Shown here one piece after another: positions 44,670 through 57,000 of a DNA stretch of 64,000 nucleotides. Where the stretch lies: assembly GCF_900323885.1 (NCBI RefSeq), contig NZ_OOHJ01000018.1, forward strand, positions 3,087,001 through 3,151,000, in the 5' to 3' direction. Below the pieces are notes generated by a model. That model saw only the letters and a program-made list of their open reading frames with translations, had not been told where the DNA came from and searched no databases. Origin of the DNA: [Actinomadura] parvosata subsp. kistnae (lineage in GTDB: Bacteria; Actinomycetota; Actinomycetes; Streptosporangiales; Streptosporangiaceae). The position numbers and the translations under genes are program-made. The stretch's first letter is position 1. The number at the start of each line of letters is the position of its first letter.

Positions 44670-45377
44670 TCATTTCAGTGCGAGACCGCCGAGGGCGTCG
44701 GTGAGCCCGGCCGCCCCGGAGCCGCCGCCGGGCAGCACCGCGACGCCGTCCAGGCTGTCCATCGCCTTGGGCAGCACCTGGCCGATGAGCTCCGCGCTGA
44801 CCTCGCTGACCGGCTCCTGGAGGCCGAGCGGCGAGTCGGTGCCGGTGGTGACGACGCGGTTGTCGTAGGGGCCCCTGCCGACCGTCATCTCGTCGGGCAG
44901 CCTGCTGTTCAGCGAGGTTCCCGGCACTTCGGGCAGCATCGGGAGGGGCGGCAGCGGGGGCAGCTTCGCCATGGTCGCCAGGTCCGCCACCCCGGCCGGG
45001 CCGGGCATCATGGGAAACAGCGCGGGCGACGCCGAGAACAGCGACGCCAGCCCCCAGGTGGCTCCCGTGCCGCTCAGGTCGGCCATGCGCAGCACCTGCT
45101 TGCCGGTCGCCAGGCCCTTGTAGCCGGCCTGCCTGGCCATCTCCCCGGCGGCCATGGCCACCTTGTTGCTCTCGCTGGTGATCATGCGGCTGCCGGCCGA
45201 GCCGCCCTCCTCAAGGCGCAGCGTGGAGGGGTTCTCGCAGGCCGAGACGACCGAGGCGGGCGACAGCACCGCGGTCTCCGCGCACCCGCCGGCCATGGAG
45301 GTGCCGGTGAACAGCCAGCTGACGCCCGCGGCCAGCGCGGCCACGGCGATCATGCTCCGGAACTTTCGGAATGACAC
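44670..45377 (-). CDS. Secreted hypothetical protein
   Basis: 235 aa from GTG 45377, with GGGAGA 6 bases upstream; the longer frame before it has no signal. Signal peptide about 1-30 ('RSMIAVAALAAGVSWLFTGTSMAGG'). The mature part has two cysteines close to the start (CAETAV...SACENP), a Ser/Gly stretch, an Ala/Met/Gly helical segment, and a Pro-rich segment ('KLPPLPPLPMLPEVPG') before a Gly/Leu-rich C-terminus. No motif of a known enzyme. Small secreted proteins of this kind are common in Streptosporangiales; function unknown. Confidence 0.75.
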   Translation of the reverse strand: MSFRKFRSMIAVAALAAGVSWLFTGTSMAGGCAETAVLSPASVVSACENPSTLRLEEGGSAGSRMITSESNKVAMAAGEMARQAGYKGLATGKQVLRMADLSGTGATWGLASLFSASPALFPMMPGPAGVADLATMAKLPPLPPLPMLPEVPGTSLNSRLPDEMTVGRGPYDNRVVTTGTDSPLGLQEPVSEVSAELIGQVLPKAMDSLDGVAVLPGGGSGAAGLTDALGGLALK

Positions 45378-45500
45378 CGCACGTCTCCCTGAGTCGATGT
45401 CGGTGATCTGACGAACGCTCACCGTAGTCACCCGCGGGCCGGGGGAGGTGCGGCTTGTCCGAAGGGTGGGGCGAACCTTACCGAGCGCGTGGCGCGATGA

Positions 45501-45578
45501 CCGGGCCATGACACGCCGGAGCCCGGGAATCACCTGGACCCGGGCCATGACACGCCGGAGCCCGGGGATCGCCTGGAT
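45501..45578. repeat. 39-bp tandem duplication carrying a hairpin
   Basis: Copies at 45501-45539 and 45540-45578 (few mismatches), each with 'CCGGGCCATGACACGCCGGA' followed by GCCCGGG. Copy 2 ends in the strong terminator at 45560-45586; copy 1 makes a weaker GCCCGGG/CCCGGGC stem. Confidence 0.85.
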
Positions 45579-45586
45579 CCCCGGGC
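45560..45586 (-). terminator. Terminator of the dnaK-clpB operon
   Basis: GCCCGGGGATC and GATCCCCGGGC, a perfect 11-bp stem with a 5-base loop, 17 bases beyond the clpB stop on the minus strand. Confidence 0.8.
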
Positions 45587-45602
45587 TCTCTAGGACGCGC
45601 CC

Positions 45603-48176
<2,574 letters not shown>

Positions 48177-48180
48177 GGTC

Positions 48181-48531
48181 TTAGGCCCCCGGTGGCAGCT
48201 CGTAGCGGATCAAGGCTCTGACCATGCGCATCTCGGCGCGCAGGCGGTGAACCTCCTCACGCAGCCGCAGAGCTTCGTTCTCGAGCTCGAGAATCCGCTT
48301 GATCCCCGCGAGGTTGATGCCCTCTTCTTGGGAGAGCCGTTGCACCTCGCGGAGCTGGATGATGTCTCTTGTGGAGTAGAGGCGGCCGCGCCCCGCCGTG
48401 CGGCCAGGACTGACCAGGCCGAGCCGGTCGTACTGGCGCAGCGTCTGCGGGTGGAGCCCCGAGAGCTGCGCGGCCACCGAGATCACATAGACAGGGGTGT
48501 CGTCTGACAGGTCGAAGTAGTTGGCGTCCAT
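48181..48531 (-). CDS. hspR: Heat-shock repressor HspR (MerR family)
   Basis: 116 aa from ATG 48531; the 29 codons before it overlap dnaJ and are not HspR-like. MerR-type winged helix: 'VYVISVAAQLSGLHPQTLRQYDRLGLVSPGRTAGRGRLYSTRDIIQLREVQRLSQEEGINLAGIKRILELE', then a C-terminal coiled coil. HspR with DnaK as co-repressor represses the dnaK operon at HAIR sites (CTTGAGT-N7-ACTCAAG); two such sites lie before dnaK in this window. It sits between dnaJ (4 bp) and clpB (4 bp). Confidence 0.97.
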   Translation of the reverse strand: MDANYFDLSDDTPVYVISVAAQLSGLHPQTLRQYDRLGLVSPGRTAGRGRLYSTRDIIQLREVQRLSQEEGINLAGIKRILELENEALRLREEVHRLRAEMRMVRALIRYELPPGA

Positions 48532-48535
48532 CGGC

Positions 48536-49717
48536 TTACTCGCTTCTGGCTCGCTGAATGAGCTCTGCGCGCGGGTCCTCGCTCGCGTGGGCGGTGTTGA
48601 ACTCGTTGAGCAGCTCACGCGACTTGTCGTCGAGCGTCTTCGGGACGACCACCTCGACGCTCGCGAGCAGGTCGCCCTTGGTGCCGTCTTTCCTCGTAAC
48701 GCCCCTGCCGCGCACGCGGAACGTGCGCCCGTTGGGGGTGCCGGCGGGAATGCGCAGCGTGACCGGCATGCCCTTGAGGATCGGCACCTTGATCTCGGCC
48801 CCCAGTGCGGCCTCCGTGAACGTCACGGGAACCGTGATCGTGAGGTTGTCACCCGACCGGCCGAACACGGCGTGCGGCTTGACGTGGGTGAGGATGTAGA
48901 GGTCGCCCGCCGGGCCGCCGTTCTCGCCCGGCGCTCCCTTGCCCTTGAGCCTGACCTTCTGGCCGTCGGCCACCCCCGCGGGGATGCGCGCCTGGATGGT
49001 GCGGGTGCTCTTGGCGCGGCCGCTGCCCTCGCACACGGGGCAGGGATCGTCCACGATCAGCCCGCGGCCCTTGCAGTCGCGGCAGGGCTCGGAGAAGGCG
49101 AAGTTGCCGAGGTTGCGGCTGGCCGCGCCGGTGCCCTCGCAGGTGGGGCAGACCCTGGGGGTCGTGCCCGCCTTGGCGCCGGTGCCGCTGCACGCGGTGC
49201 AGGCGGCGGAGCTGGTCAGCCTGAGTGACACGGTGGTGCCCTCGACGGCTTCGGTGAACGTCAGCGTCACCTCGGACTCGATGTCCTGGCCACGCCTGGG
49301 GCGGGTGGTGCTGGTGGTGCGGGTGGCCCCGCCACCGCGGTTGAACAGCCCGCCGAACAGGTCGCCGAGCCGCTCTCCCGCGCTCCCGCCGTGACCGGTC
49401 TGCTGGCTGGTGCCGCCGAACAGGTCACCGAAGTCGAACGGGAAACCGCCACCGCCGGGCCGCTGGCCGCCCACCCCGGACCCGAACAGCGTGCGCGCGT
49501 CGTCGTACTCCTTGCGCCGCTTGGTGTCGGACAGCACGTCGTACGCCTCGGAGACCTCCTTGAACTTGGTCTCCTTGGTCGCGTCGCCCTGGTTGGTGTC
49601 GGGGTGGTACTGCCTGGCCAGCTTCCGGTAGGCCTTCTTGATCTCGTCAGCGGTGGCGGTCTTGGGCACACCAAGGACGGCGTAGTAGTCCTTTTCCAGG
49701 TAGTCCTTGGTGCTCAT
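48536..49717 (-). CDS. dnaJ: Chaperone DnaJ (Hsp40)
   Basis: 393 aa. J domain (about 8-75) with HPD in 'YHPDTNQGD', Gly/Phe-rich region, then four C-x-x-C-x-G-x-G zinc repeats ('CTACSGTGAKAG', 'CPTCEGTG', 'CRDCKGRG', 'CPVCEGSG') and the C-terminal substrate domain. This is the DnaJ1-type long form found in the dnaK operon of actinobacteria. It stimulates DnaK ATPase and delivers substrates. 23 bp after grpE, 4 bp before hspR. Confidence 0.98.
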   Translation of the reverse strand: MSTKDYLEKDYYAVLGVPKTATADEIKKAYRKLARQYHPDTNQGDATKETKFKEVSEAYDVLSDTKRRKEYDDARTLFGSGVGGQRPGGGGFPFDFGDLFGGTSQQTGHGGSAGERLGDLFGGLFNRGGGATRTTSTTRPRRGQDIESEVTLTFTEAVEGTTVSLRLTSSAACTACSGTGAKAGTTPRVCPTCEGTGAASRNLGNFAFSEPCRDCKGRGLIVDDPCPVCEGSGRAKSTRTIQARIPAGVADGQKVRLKGKGAPGENGGPAGDLYILTHVKPHAVFGRSGDNLTITVPVTFTEAALGAEIKVPILKGMPVTLRIPAGTPNGRTFRVRGRGVTRKDGTKGDLLASVEVVVPKTLDDKSRELLNEFNTAHASEDPRAELIQRARSE

Positions 49718-49740
49718 CTACGGCCCTTCGTCCTATTTGC

Positions 49741-50342
49741 TCAGTTTTCGTCGTCATCGGACGCGGCAGGGGCGTCCTCGGGCTCGGCGACGGCCACCCG
49801 CGCCGGGCGCAGCACCCTGTCACCCATCCGGTATCCAGGCTGCAACACTTCGACGGCCGTCGGCTCGCTCACGTCCGGCGAATAGCTGTGCATCAGCGCC
49901 TCGTGGACGGTCGGGTCGAACGGCTCGCCCTTCTGCCCGAAGGAGCTGAGCCCCAGCTTGGTGAGCGCCGACTCCAGCGACTCCGCCACCTTCGCGAAGC
50001 CTCCGGTCAGCTCGCCGTGGTCGCGCGCCCTGCCGATGTCGTCGAGCACGGGCAGCAGCTCCGTCAGAGCCCCCGCGACGGCCTGCTCGCGCACGGCCGC
50101 GCGGTCGCGCTCGACGCGCCTGCGGTAGTTGACGTATTCGGCCTGGAGGCGCTGGAGGTCCGCGGTGCGCTCGGCGAGCTGGGCCTCCAGCTCGCCGTTG
50201 CCGCCCGCCGCCGGGGCGGGCGCCTGCTCGGCGCCCTCCTGGCCGTCGGCGGGAGCGGACTCCCTGACCTGGCCCGTCTCCGGGTCGATCTTGCGGTTGT
50301 CGCGGATCACCGGCTCCTCGTGCCCGTTGTCACGCGGCGGCA

Positions 50343-50346
<4 letters not shown>
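49741..50346 (-). CDS. grpE: Nucleotide exchange factor GrpE
   Basis: 201 aa. Long N-terminal acidic/Ala-rich coiled coil ('LEAQLAERTADLQRLQAEYVNYRRRVERDR') and C-terminal beta domain ending 'EALMHSYSPDV...VLQPGYRMGDRVLRPARVAVAEP', the GrpE signature. It drives ADP release from DnaK. Its start overlaps the dnaK stop by 4 bases, so the two are translationally coupled. Confidence 0.97.
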
Positions 50347-52214
<1,868 letters not shown>

Positions 52215-52235
52215 GAGTACGTCCTTGTAGTCAAA

Positions 52236-52256
52236 GTTGAGTCGGTCAGACTCAAC
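52236..52256. promoter_or_regulatory. HspR operator (HAIR) 1, dnaK side
   Basis: GTTGAGT-N7-ACTCAAC, a perfect 7-7-7 inverted repeat matching the HAIR consensus CTTGAGT-N7-ACTCAAG except at the outermost base pair. It ends 22 bases before the dnaK ATG. Confidence 0.9.
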
Positions 52257-52286
52257 CTATGGATGCGTGTCGTCTTTGTCAAACGA

Positions 52287-52307
52287 CTTGAGCCTACCCG
52301 ACTCAAC
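52287..52307. promoter_or_regulatory. HspR operator (HAIR) 2, sigma-factor side
   Basis: CTTGAGC-N7-ACTCAAC, 7-7-7 with two mismatches to HAIR between the arms. It lies 46 bases before the GTG of the divergent sigma-factor gene and 73 bases from dnaK. Confidence 0.85.
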
Positions 52308-52352
52308 CCCTGTGAGCGTGAAAGCATTCCCGACGAACGGGCAAGAACGGGC

Positions 52353-52907
52353 GTGACAGTGCACAACACGCGTAACGGACCCGAACGGTTAGGGGTTCCT
52401 CCCGATCTGTTCGATGCGCACTTCGCCGAGATCCACCGCTACATCGCGCGGCGGCTGTCGGAGGACGTCGCCGACGACCTCGCCGCCGACGTCTTCGTCA
52501 TCGCCGTCGGCGGCGGCTACGACCCCTCCGTGGGGGCCGTGCGGCCCTGGCTTTACGGCATCGCCACCAACCTGATCGCCCGGCACCGCCGTACCGAGAT
52601 CAGGCGGTGGAAGGCGATCAGCCGCGCGGCCGAGCGCGACGGCGGCGGCGGGCACGAGGACGAGGTGCTCGACCGGGTCAGCGCGGCCCGCTTCACCGGG
52701 CCGCTCGCGGGGGCGCTGGCCGGGCTGAAGCAGCGCGACCGGGACGTGGTGCTGCTGATCGCGCTGGGCGGACTCGGCCACGCCGAGGTGGCGCAGGCGC
52801 TCGGCATCCCGTACGGGACCGTCGCGTCCCGGCTGAGCCGCGCGCGCAAGCACCTGCGCAAGGCGCTGGGGGACGTCAATCCGTTCAAGGAGGGCTTCGA
52901 TGGATGA
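52353..52907 (+). CDS. ECF-type RNA polymerase sigma factor
   Basis: 184 aa from GTG 52353 (GTG 52359 is an alternative). Region 2 is 'FAEIHRYIARRLSEDVADDLAADVFVIAV' plus 'AVRPWLYGIATNLIARHRRTE' (the 2.3/2.4 pattern). Region 4 is 'LAGLKQRDRDVVLLIALGGLGHAEVAQALGIPYGTVASRLSRARKHLRKAL'. It overlaps by 8 bases the next gene, whose product has one membrane helix and is of the CU044_5270 group regularly found beside such sigma factors. The gene diverges from dnaK and has a HAIR site in its promoter, so heat-shock or misfolding signals may reach it through HspR. Confidence 0.92.
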   Translation: MTVHNTRNGPERLGVPPDLFDAHFAEIHRYIARRLSEDVADDLAADVFVIAVGGGYDPSVGAVRPWLYGIATNLIARHRRTEIRRWKAISRAAERDGGGGHEDEVLDRVSAARFTGPLAGALAGLKQRDRDVVLLIALGGLGHAEVAQALGIPYGTVASRLSRARKHLRKALGDVNPFKEGFDG

Positions 52908-54012
52908 GCTGGACCTGCTGGCCCGCGCGCTCCCCGACGCGCGCCCGCCGTCCCCGGAGGTCGTGCGGCGCGCCCGCGCCCGCCTGGCCGTTGGGACACG
53001 AGTCGCGCGCCGGGGCCGGCCGTGGGCGTTGTGGGCGGCGGTCGCCACGACGGGGGTCGTGGGGGTGGTCTTCGCGCTGGTCGCGAACCTGGCGCCGGCG
53101 CCGGTGGCCGTCCGCCCGGCCGACCCCGGCCAGGCGCTGCTCGACCTGGCCGCACGGGTCGAGCGGCGGCCCGAGGAGAAGGGCGCGTACTGGCGGACGA
53201 CCACCCAGTCGGGGCGCCGCATGTACGCGGGCACGTACACGGTGCGGGTGACCTCGGAAGCCGACCACTGGTACCCGCGCGACGACAAGGACCCCGCGCT
53301 GACCCGGTGGCTGGCGCCGGTCGTCCGGCCCGACGGCCGGGCGGACGAGCGGGCCTGGCGCGCGGCGGGCGCGCCGAAGCGGATCACGCCCGAGTGCCCC
53401 AGCGGCTCGGCCACGGCGGAGTGCAAGGAGCTGCCGGTGGCGGACACCACCCGGCCCGGGTGCGTGTATCTGTGGGGCGTCCACCGGGAGAACCCTCTCT
53501 CGCAGGCTCCCCTGGAGGACGTCACCCTGGCCGACCTTAAGGCGATCCCCGCCGAACCCCGCGCCCTGGACGCCTACCTGCGTGACCAGCACAAGAGCGA
53601 CCCGTCACAGCCCGTTGAGACGTTCGTGGCCACGAAGGCGGCGCGGCTGCTCGGCCTGCCCTTGAGCCCCGGCCAGCGGGCCGCCGTCCTGCGGCTGCTG
53701 GCCGCGCACCCGCTCACCCGGGTCGGCGGCACCGTGACCGACCCGCTCGGCAGGAAGGGGCTGTCGGTGAGCTTCGGCGACCAGGCCGGGCTGGACATCG
53801 CCTGGTACGCCCAGGGCCGATCCGTGATCGCGGCCACGACCAGCACGTACGTCATCGACCCCGGCACCGGCGCAACGCTGGCCGAGGTCCAGACCACGAA
53901 CCAGGCGCTGCCGGGGCTGGCCAAGGGCACGGCCCTCACCTACGACGCCTTCGAGAGCGGCTGGACCGACGCGCGGCCCGACCGTCCCCGGGCCTGCTCG
54001 CCCAGCAGGTGA
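52900..54012 (+). CDS. CU044_5270-type membrane protein paired with sigma factor
   Basis: 370 aa. A short cytoplasmic N-terminus ('MDELDLLARALPDARPPSPEVVRRARARL') is followed by one membrane helix (about 45-67, 'LWAAVATTGVVGVVFALVANL') and a large extracellular domain with 'ADPGQALLDLAARVERRPEEKGAYWRTTTQ', 'WYPRDDKDPA', 'RAAVLRLLAAHPL', 'GTVTDPLGRKGLSVSF' and 'TYVIDPGTGATLAEVQTT'. The layout and sequence fit the CU044_5270 family, always coded after ECF sigma genes. By position it may be the regulator (anti-sigma) of that sigma, but no ZAS motif (HxxxCxxC) is present. Starts inside the last codons of the sigma gene. Confidence 0.88.
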   Translation: MDELDLLARALPDARPPSPEVVRRARARLAVGTRVARRGRPWALWAAVATTGVVGVVFALVANLAPAPVAVRPADPGQALLDLAARVERRPEEKGAYWRTTTQSGRRMYAGTYTVRVTSEADHWYPRDDKDPALTRWLAPVVRPDGRADERAWRAAGAPKRITPECPSGSATAECKELPVADTTRPGCVYLWGVHRENPLSQAPLEDVTLADLKAIPAEPRALDAYLRDQHKSDPSQPVETFVATKAARLLGLPLSPGQRAAVLRLLAAHPLTRVGGTVTDPLGRKGLSVSFGDQAGLDIAWYAQGRSVIAATTSTYVIDPGTGATLAEVQTTNQALPGLAKGTALTYDAFESGWTDARPDRPRACSPSR

Positions 54013-54018
54013 AGCGGG

Positions 54019-54058
54019 GCGGACCCCCGGGACGGTGGGCGCGTCACCGGGGGTCCGC
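54019..54058. terminator. Bidirectional terminator hairpin
   Basis: GCGGACCCCCGG with CCGGGGGTCCGC, a perfect 12-bp stem with a 16-base loop, between the stop of the sigma-partner gene (54012) and the stop of the convergent dehydrogenase gene (54071). Confidence 0.88.
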
Positions 54059-54070
54059 ATGGGAGATGGC

Positions 54071-57000
54071 TCAGAGCGGGGTGGTCATGTCGGTCTGGAT
54101 CTCGGTGGCCTTGAGCGCCCGGTTGTAGATGCGGACCTCGTCGATGAGGCCGCTGAAGTACTCGCTCCAGAGGCTGTTGCCGCCGATCCGGAGGACGCCG
54201 TTGTCGGTGCGGATGGGGCCTCCGGCGGCCCGCTGGCTGGACAGGACGCCGTTGACGTAGAGGCGCAGGGTGGTGCCGTCGTAGGTGGCGGCCAGATGGG
54301 ACCAGGTGTTGAGGGGCAGGGAGGCGGTGCCGCCGGTGCCGACCTCGCCGGTGGTGTGGATGATGGCGGCGGGGCGGTTGTTGTCGTTGCCGGCGGCCAG
54401 GACGTAGGCGAGGTCGTTGCCGTATTGCTTGTGGATGACCGTGCGCCAGCTGTTGACGGTGGCGGGGTTGACCCACGCTTCGAGGGTCATGCCGTTGGTC
54501 AGGCGCAGGCTGGCACTGTCGTTGACGGTGACCCAGCTCGACGTGCCGTTGAAGGAGAGGGCGGGGCCGTACTTGCCCGTGCCCGTCCACGTGGTGTTGG
54601 CCAGGGTGCCGGTGTTGCCCGACGGGGAGGAGTCGGCGAGCGTCGAGCCCGCGTTCTCGTTCATCCCGTACGCCGCCACCAGCCCCGGGTTCGCCGGAGG
54701 CGTGGTGACGGTGGCCGAGACCTCGGCCGAGGACGGGCTCACGTTGCCGGCCGCGTCGAACGCGCGGATCCGGTAGTAGTACGTCCCGGCGGCCAGCCCG
54801 GCGTCCGTGAACGAGGTGGCCTGCGCCGAGCCCACCTGGTTCGCGCCCGACGGCGTGAAGCCCGGCGTGGTGGACCGGTGCACCGTGTAGCCCTCGACGG
54901 CCACGTTGTCGGTGGAGGCGGTCCAGGTGAGCAGCGCGCTGCCGGGGCCACCGGTCGCGGCGGGTGAGCCGGGCGCGGTGGGCGCCTGCGTGTCGGGCTC
55001 GGGCTGCGCGCCGACGGGGGTGGTCATGTCGGTCTGGATCTGGACGGCGCTGAGCGCCCGGTTGTAGATGCGGACCTCGTCGATAAGGCCGCTGAAGTAT
55101 TCGCTCCAGAGGCTGTTGCCGCCGATGCGCAGGACGCCGTTGTCGGTGCGGATGGGGCCTCCGGCGGCGCGCTGGCTGGCCAGGACGCCGTTGACGTAGA
55201 GGCGCAGGGTGGTGCCGTCGTAGGTGGCGGCCAGGTGGCTCCAGGTGTTGAGGGGGAGTGAGGCGGTGCCGCCGGTGGCGACCTCGCCGGTGGTGTGGAT
55301 GATGGCGGCGGGGCGGTTGTTGTCGTTGCCGGCGGCCAGGACGTAGGCCAGGTCGTTGCCGTATTGCTTGTGGATGACCGTGCGCCAGCTGTTGACCGTG
55401 GCCGGATTCACCCAGGCTTCCAGGGTCATGCCGTTGGTCAGGCGCAGGCTGGGGGCGTCGTTCACGGTGACCCAGCTCGACGTGCCGTTGAAGGACAGGG
55501 CGCGGCCGTACTTGCCGGAGGCCGACCAGGTGGTGTTCGCCGCGGTGCCGGTGTTGCCCGAGCCGGAGGAGTCCGCGACCGCCGAGCCCGCGTTCTCGTT
55601 CATGCCGTAGGCGGCCACCAGGCCCGGCGGTGCCTGCACGGCCTCGTACGTCGCCGTGTACGTCGCCGCCGTGGCCGGCGCCACCACGTTGTGCGCCGCC
55701 GCGCCGCCGTCCGACCAGGACTTGAACGCCTGCTCACCCTGCGGCGACGGCGCCGTGATCGAGTTGCTGGAGCCGACGATGACCGTCCTCGTGAACGGCG
55801 TCACCGTCTGCTCCTGGTTGAAGCCGAGCTGGAGACCCGACGGGCTCGTCTGGAACGTGAGGTTCACCGTCTTCGGCTGCAGCAGCACGCTCTTGGTGTC
55901 GGTCAGGCCGTACTGGTCCGTCACGGTCAGGCGCAGCTCCAGGTGTGACGGGTACTCGTGGTCGGGCGCCTGGAACGAGCCGGACGCGCCGGTGAACCTG
56001 GTGATCTCGTGCTCGTGGCACGCGCCAGGACAGTGATGCATGATCAGCGTCCAGGTCATGCGGGAGCCGGGGATCGAGCCCTCCTCCGGGTCGGTGCCGG
56101 TGCCCGAGAAGGCGATCGTGTCGCCGACCGCCCACGTGGTCGCGGCCGTCGGCGCCGTGATCGCCGCCGTGGGCGCGGTGTTGCCCACGTTGACGGTGAC
56201 CGTGGCGTCCCCCTGGCCGCCCTTGTCGTCCTTGACGCGCAGCGTGACCACGTATGAGCCGACCTGCGGGTACGTCCGCGACGGCGTCGCCGACACCGAG
56301 TCGTCGAGCTCGCCGTCGCCGTCGAGGTCCCACGCGTACGTGAGCGGGTCGCCGTCGGCGTCCGTCGAGCCGGTGCCCGAGAAGTTCACGGTCAGCGGGG
56401 CGCTGCCGGAGGTGGGCGTGGCGCTGATGACCGCCGTGGGCGGCGCGTTGTTGAACAGGTAGCGGACGATCGTGCCGCGGTCGTAGTCCACCGCGAACAG
56501 GTCGCCGTTCGGGCCCGTCTCCAGCTCCACCACGCCGGTCCCGGTGTCGAACGTGGCCACCGTCGCCGGGTCCGGCAGCCCGTTCGAGCCCTTCGTCATC
56601 ACCCAGACGCACTTGCGGCTGTAGTCGGAGAAGAACAGGGCGCCGTCGTACGCGTCCGGGTACGCGCCGCCCGGGTAGAAGGCGACCCCGCTGGAGGACG
56701 ACTGGCCGCCGGGCGTGCACATGTCGCCGGAGTAGAGGCGCCGGCCGTGGTTCCAGGAGTAGAACGGCTGCGCGTGCGCGGAGGCGCCGGCCGCGTAGAG
56801 GTTCTCGCAGAGGGTCAGGTTGAGGGCGTCGTAGCCGTTCTCCCTGGCCGGGCCCTCGTAGCAGGGCCAGCCGAAGTTGGCGACGCCGCCGGTGGGGTTG
56901 GGGATCCGGTTGATCTCCTCGTAGGTGCCCCAGCCGACCTCGCCGGACCAGATCTCGTCCGTGCCGGGGCGCTGGGTGAAGCGGAACGGGTTGCGCAGGC

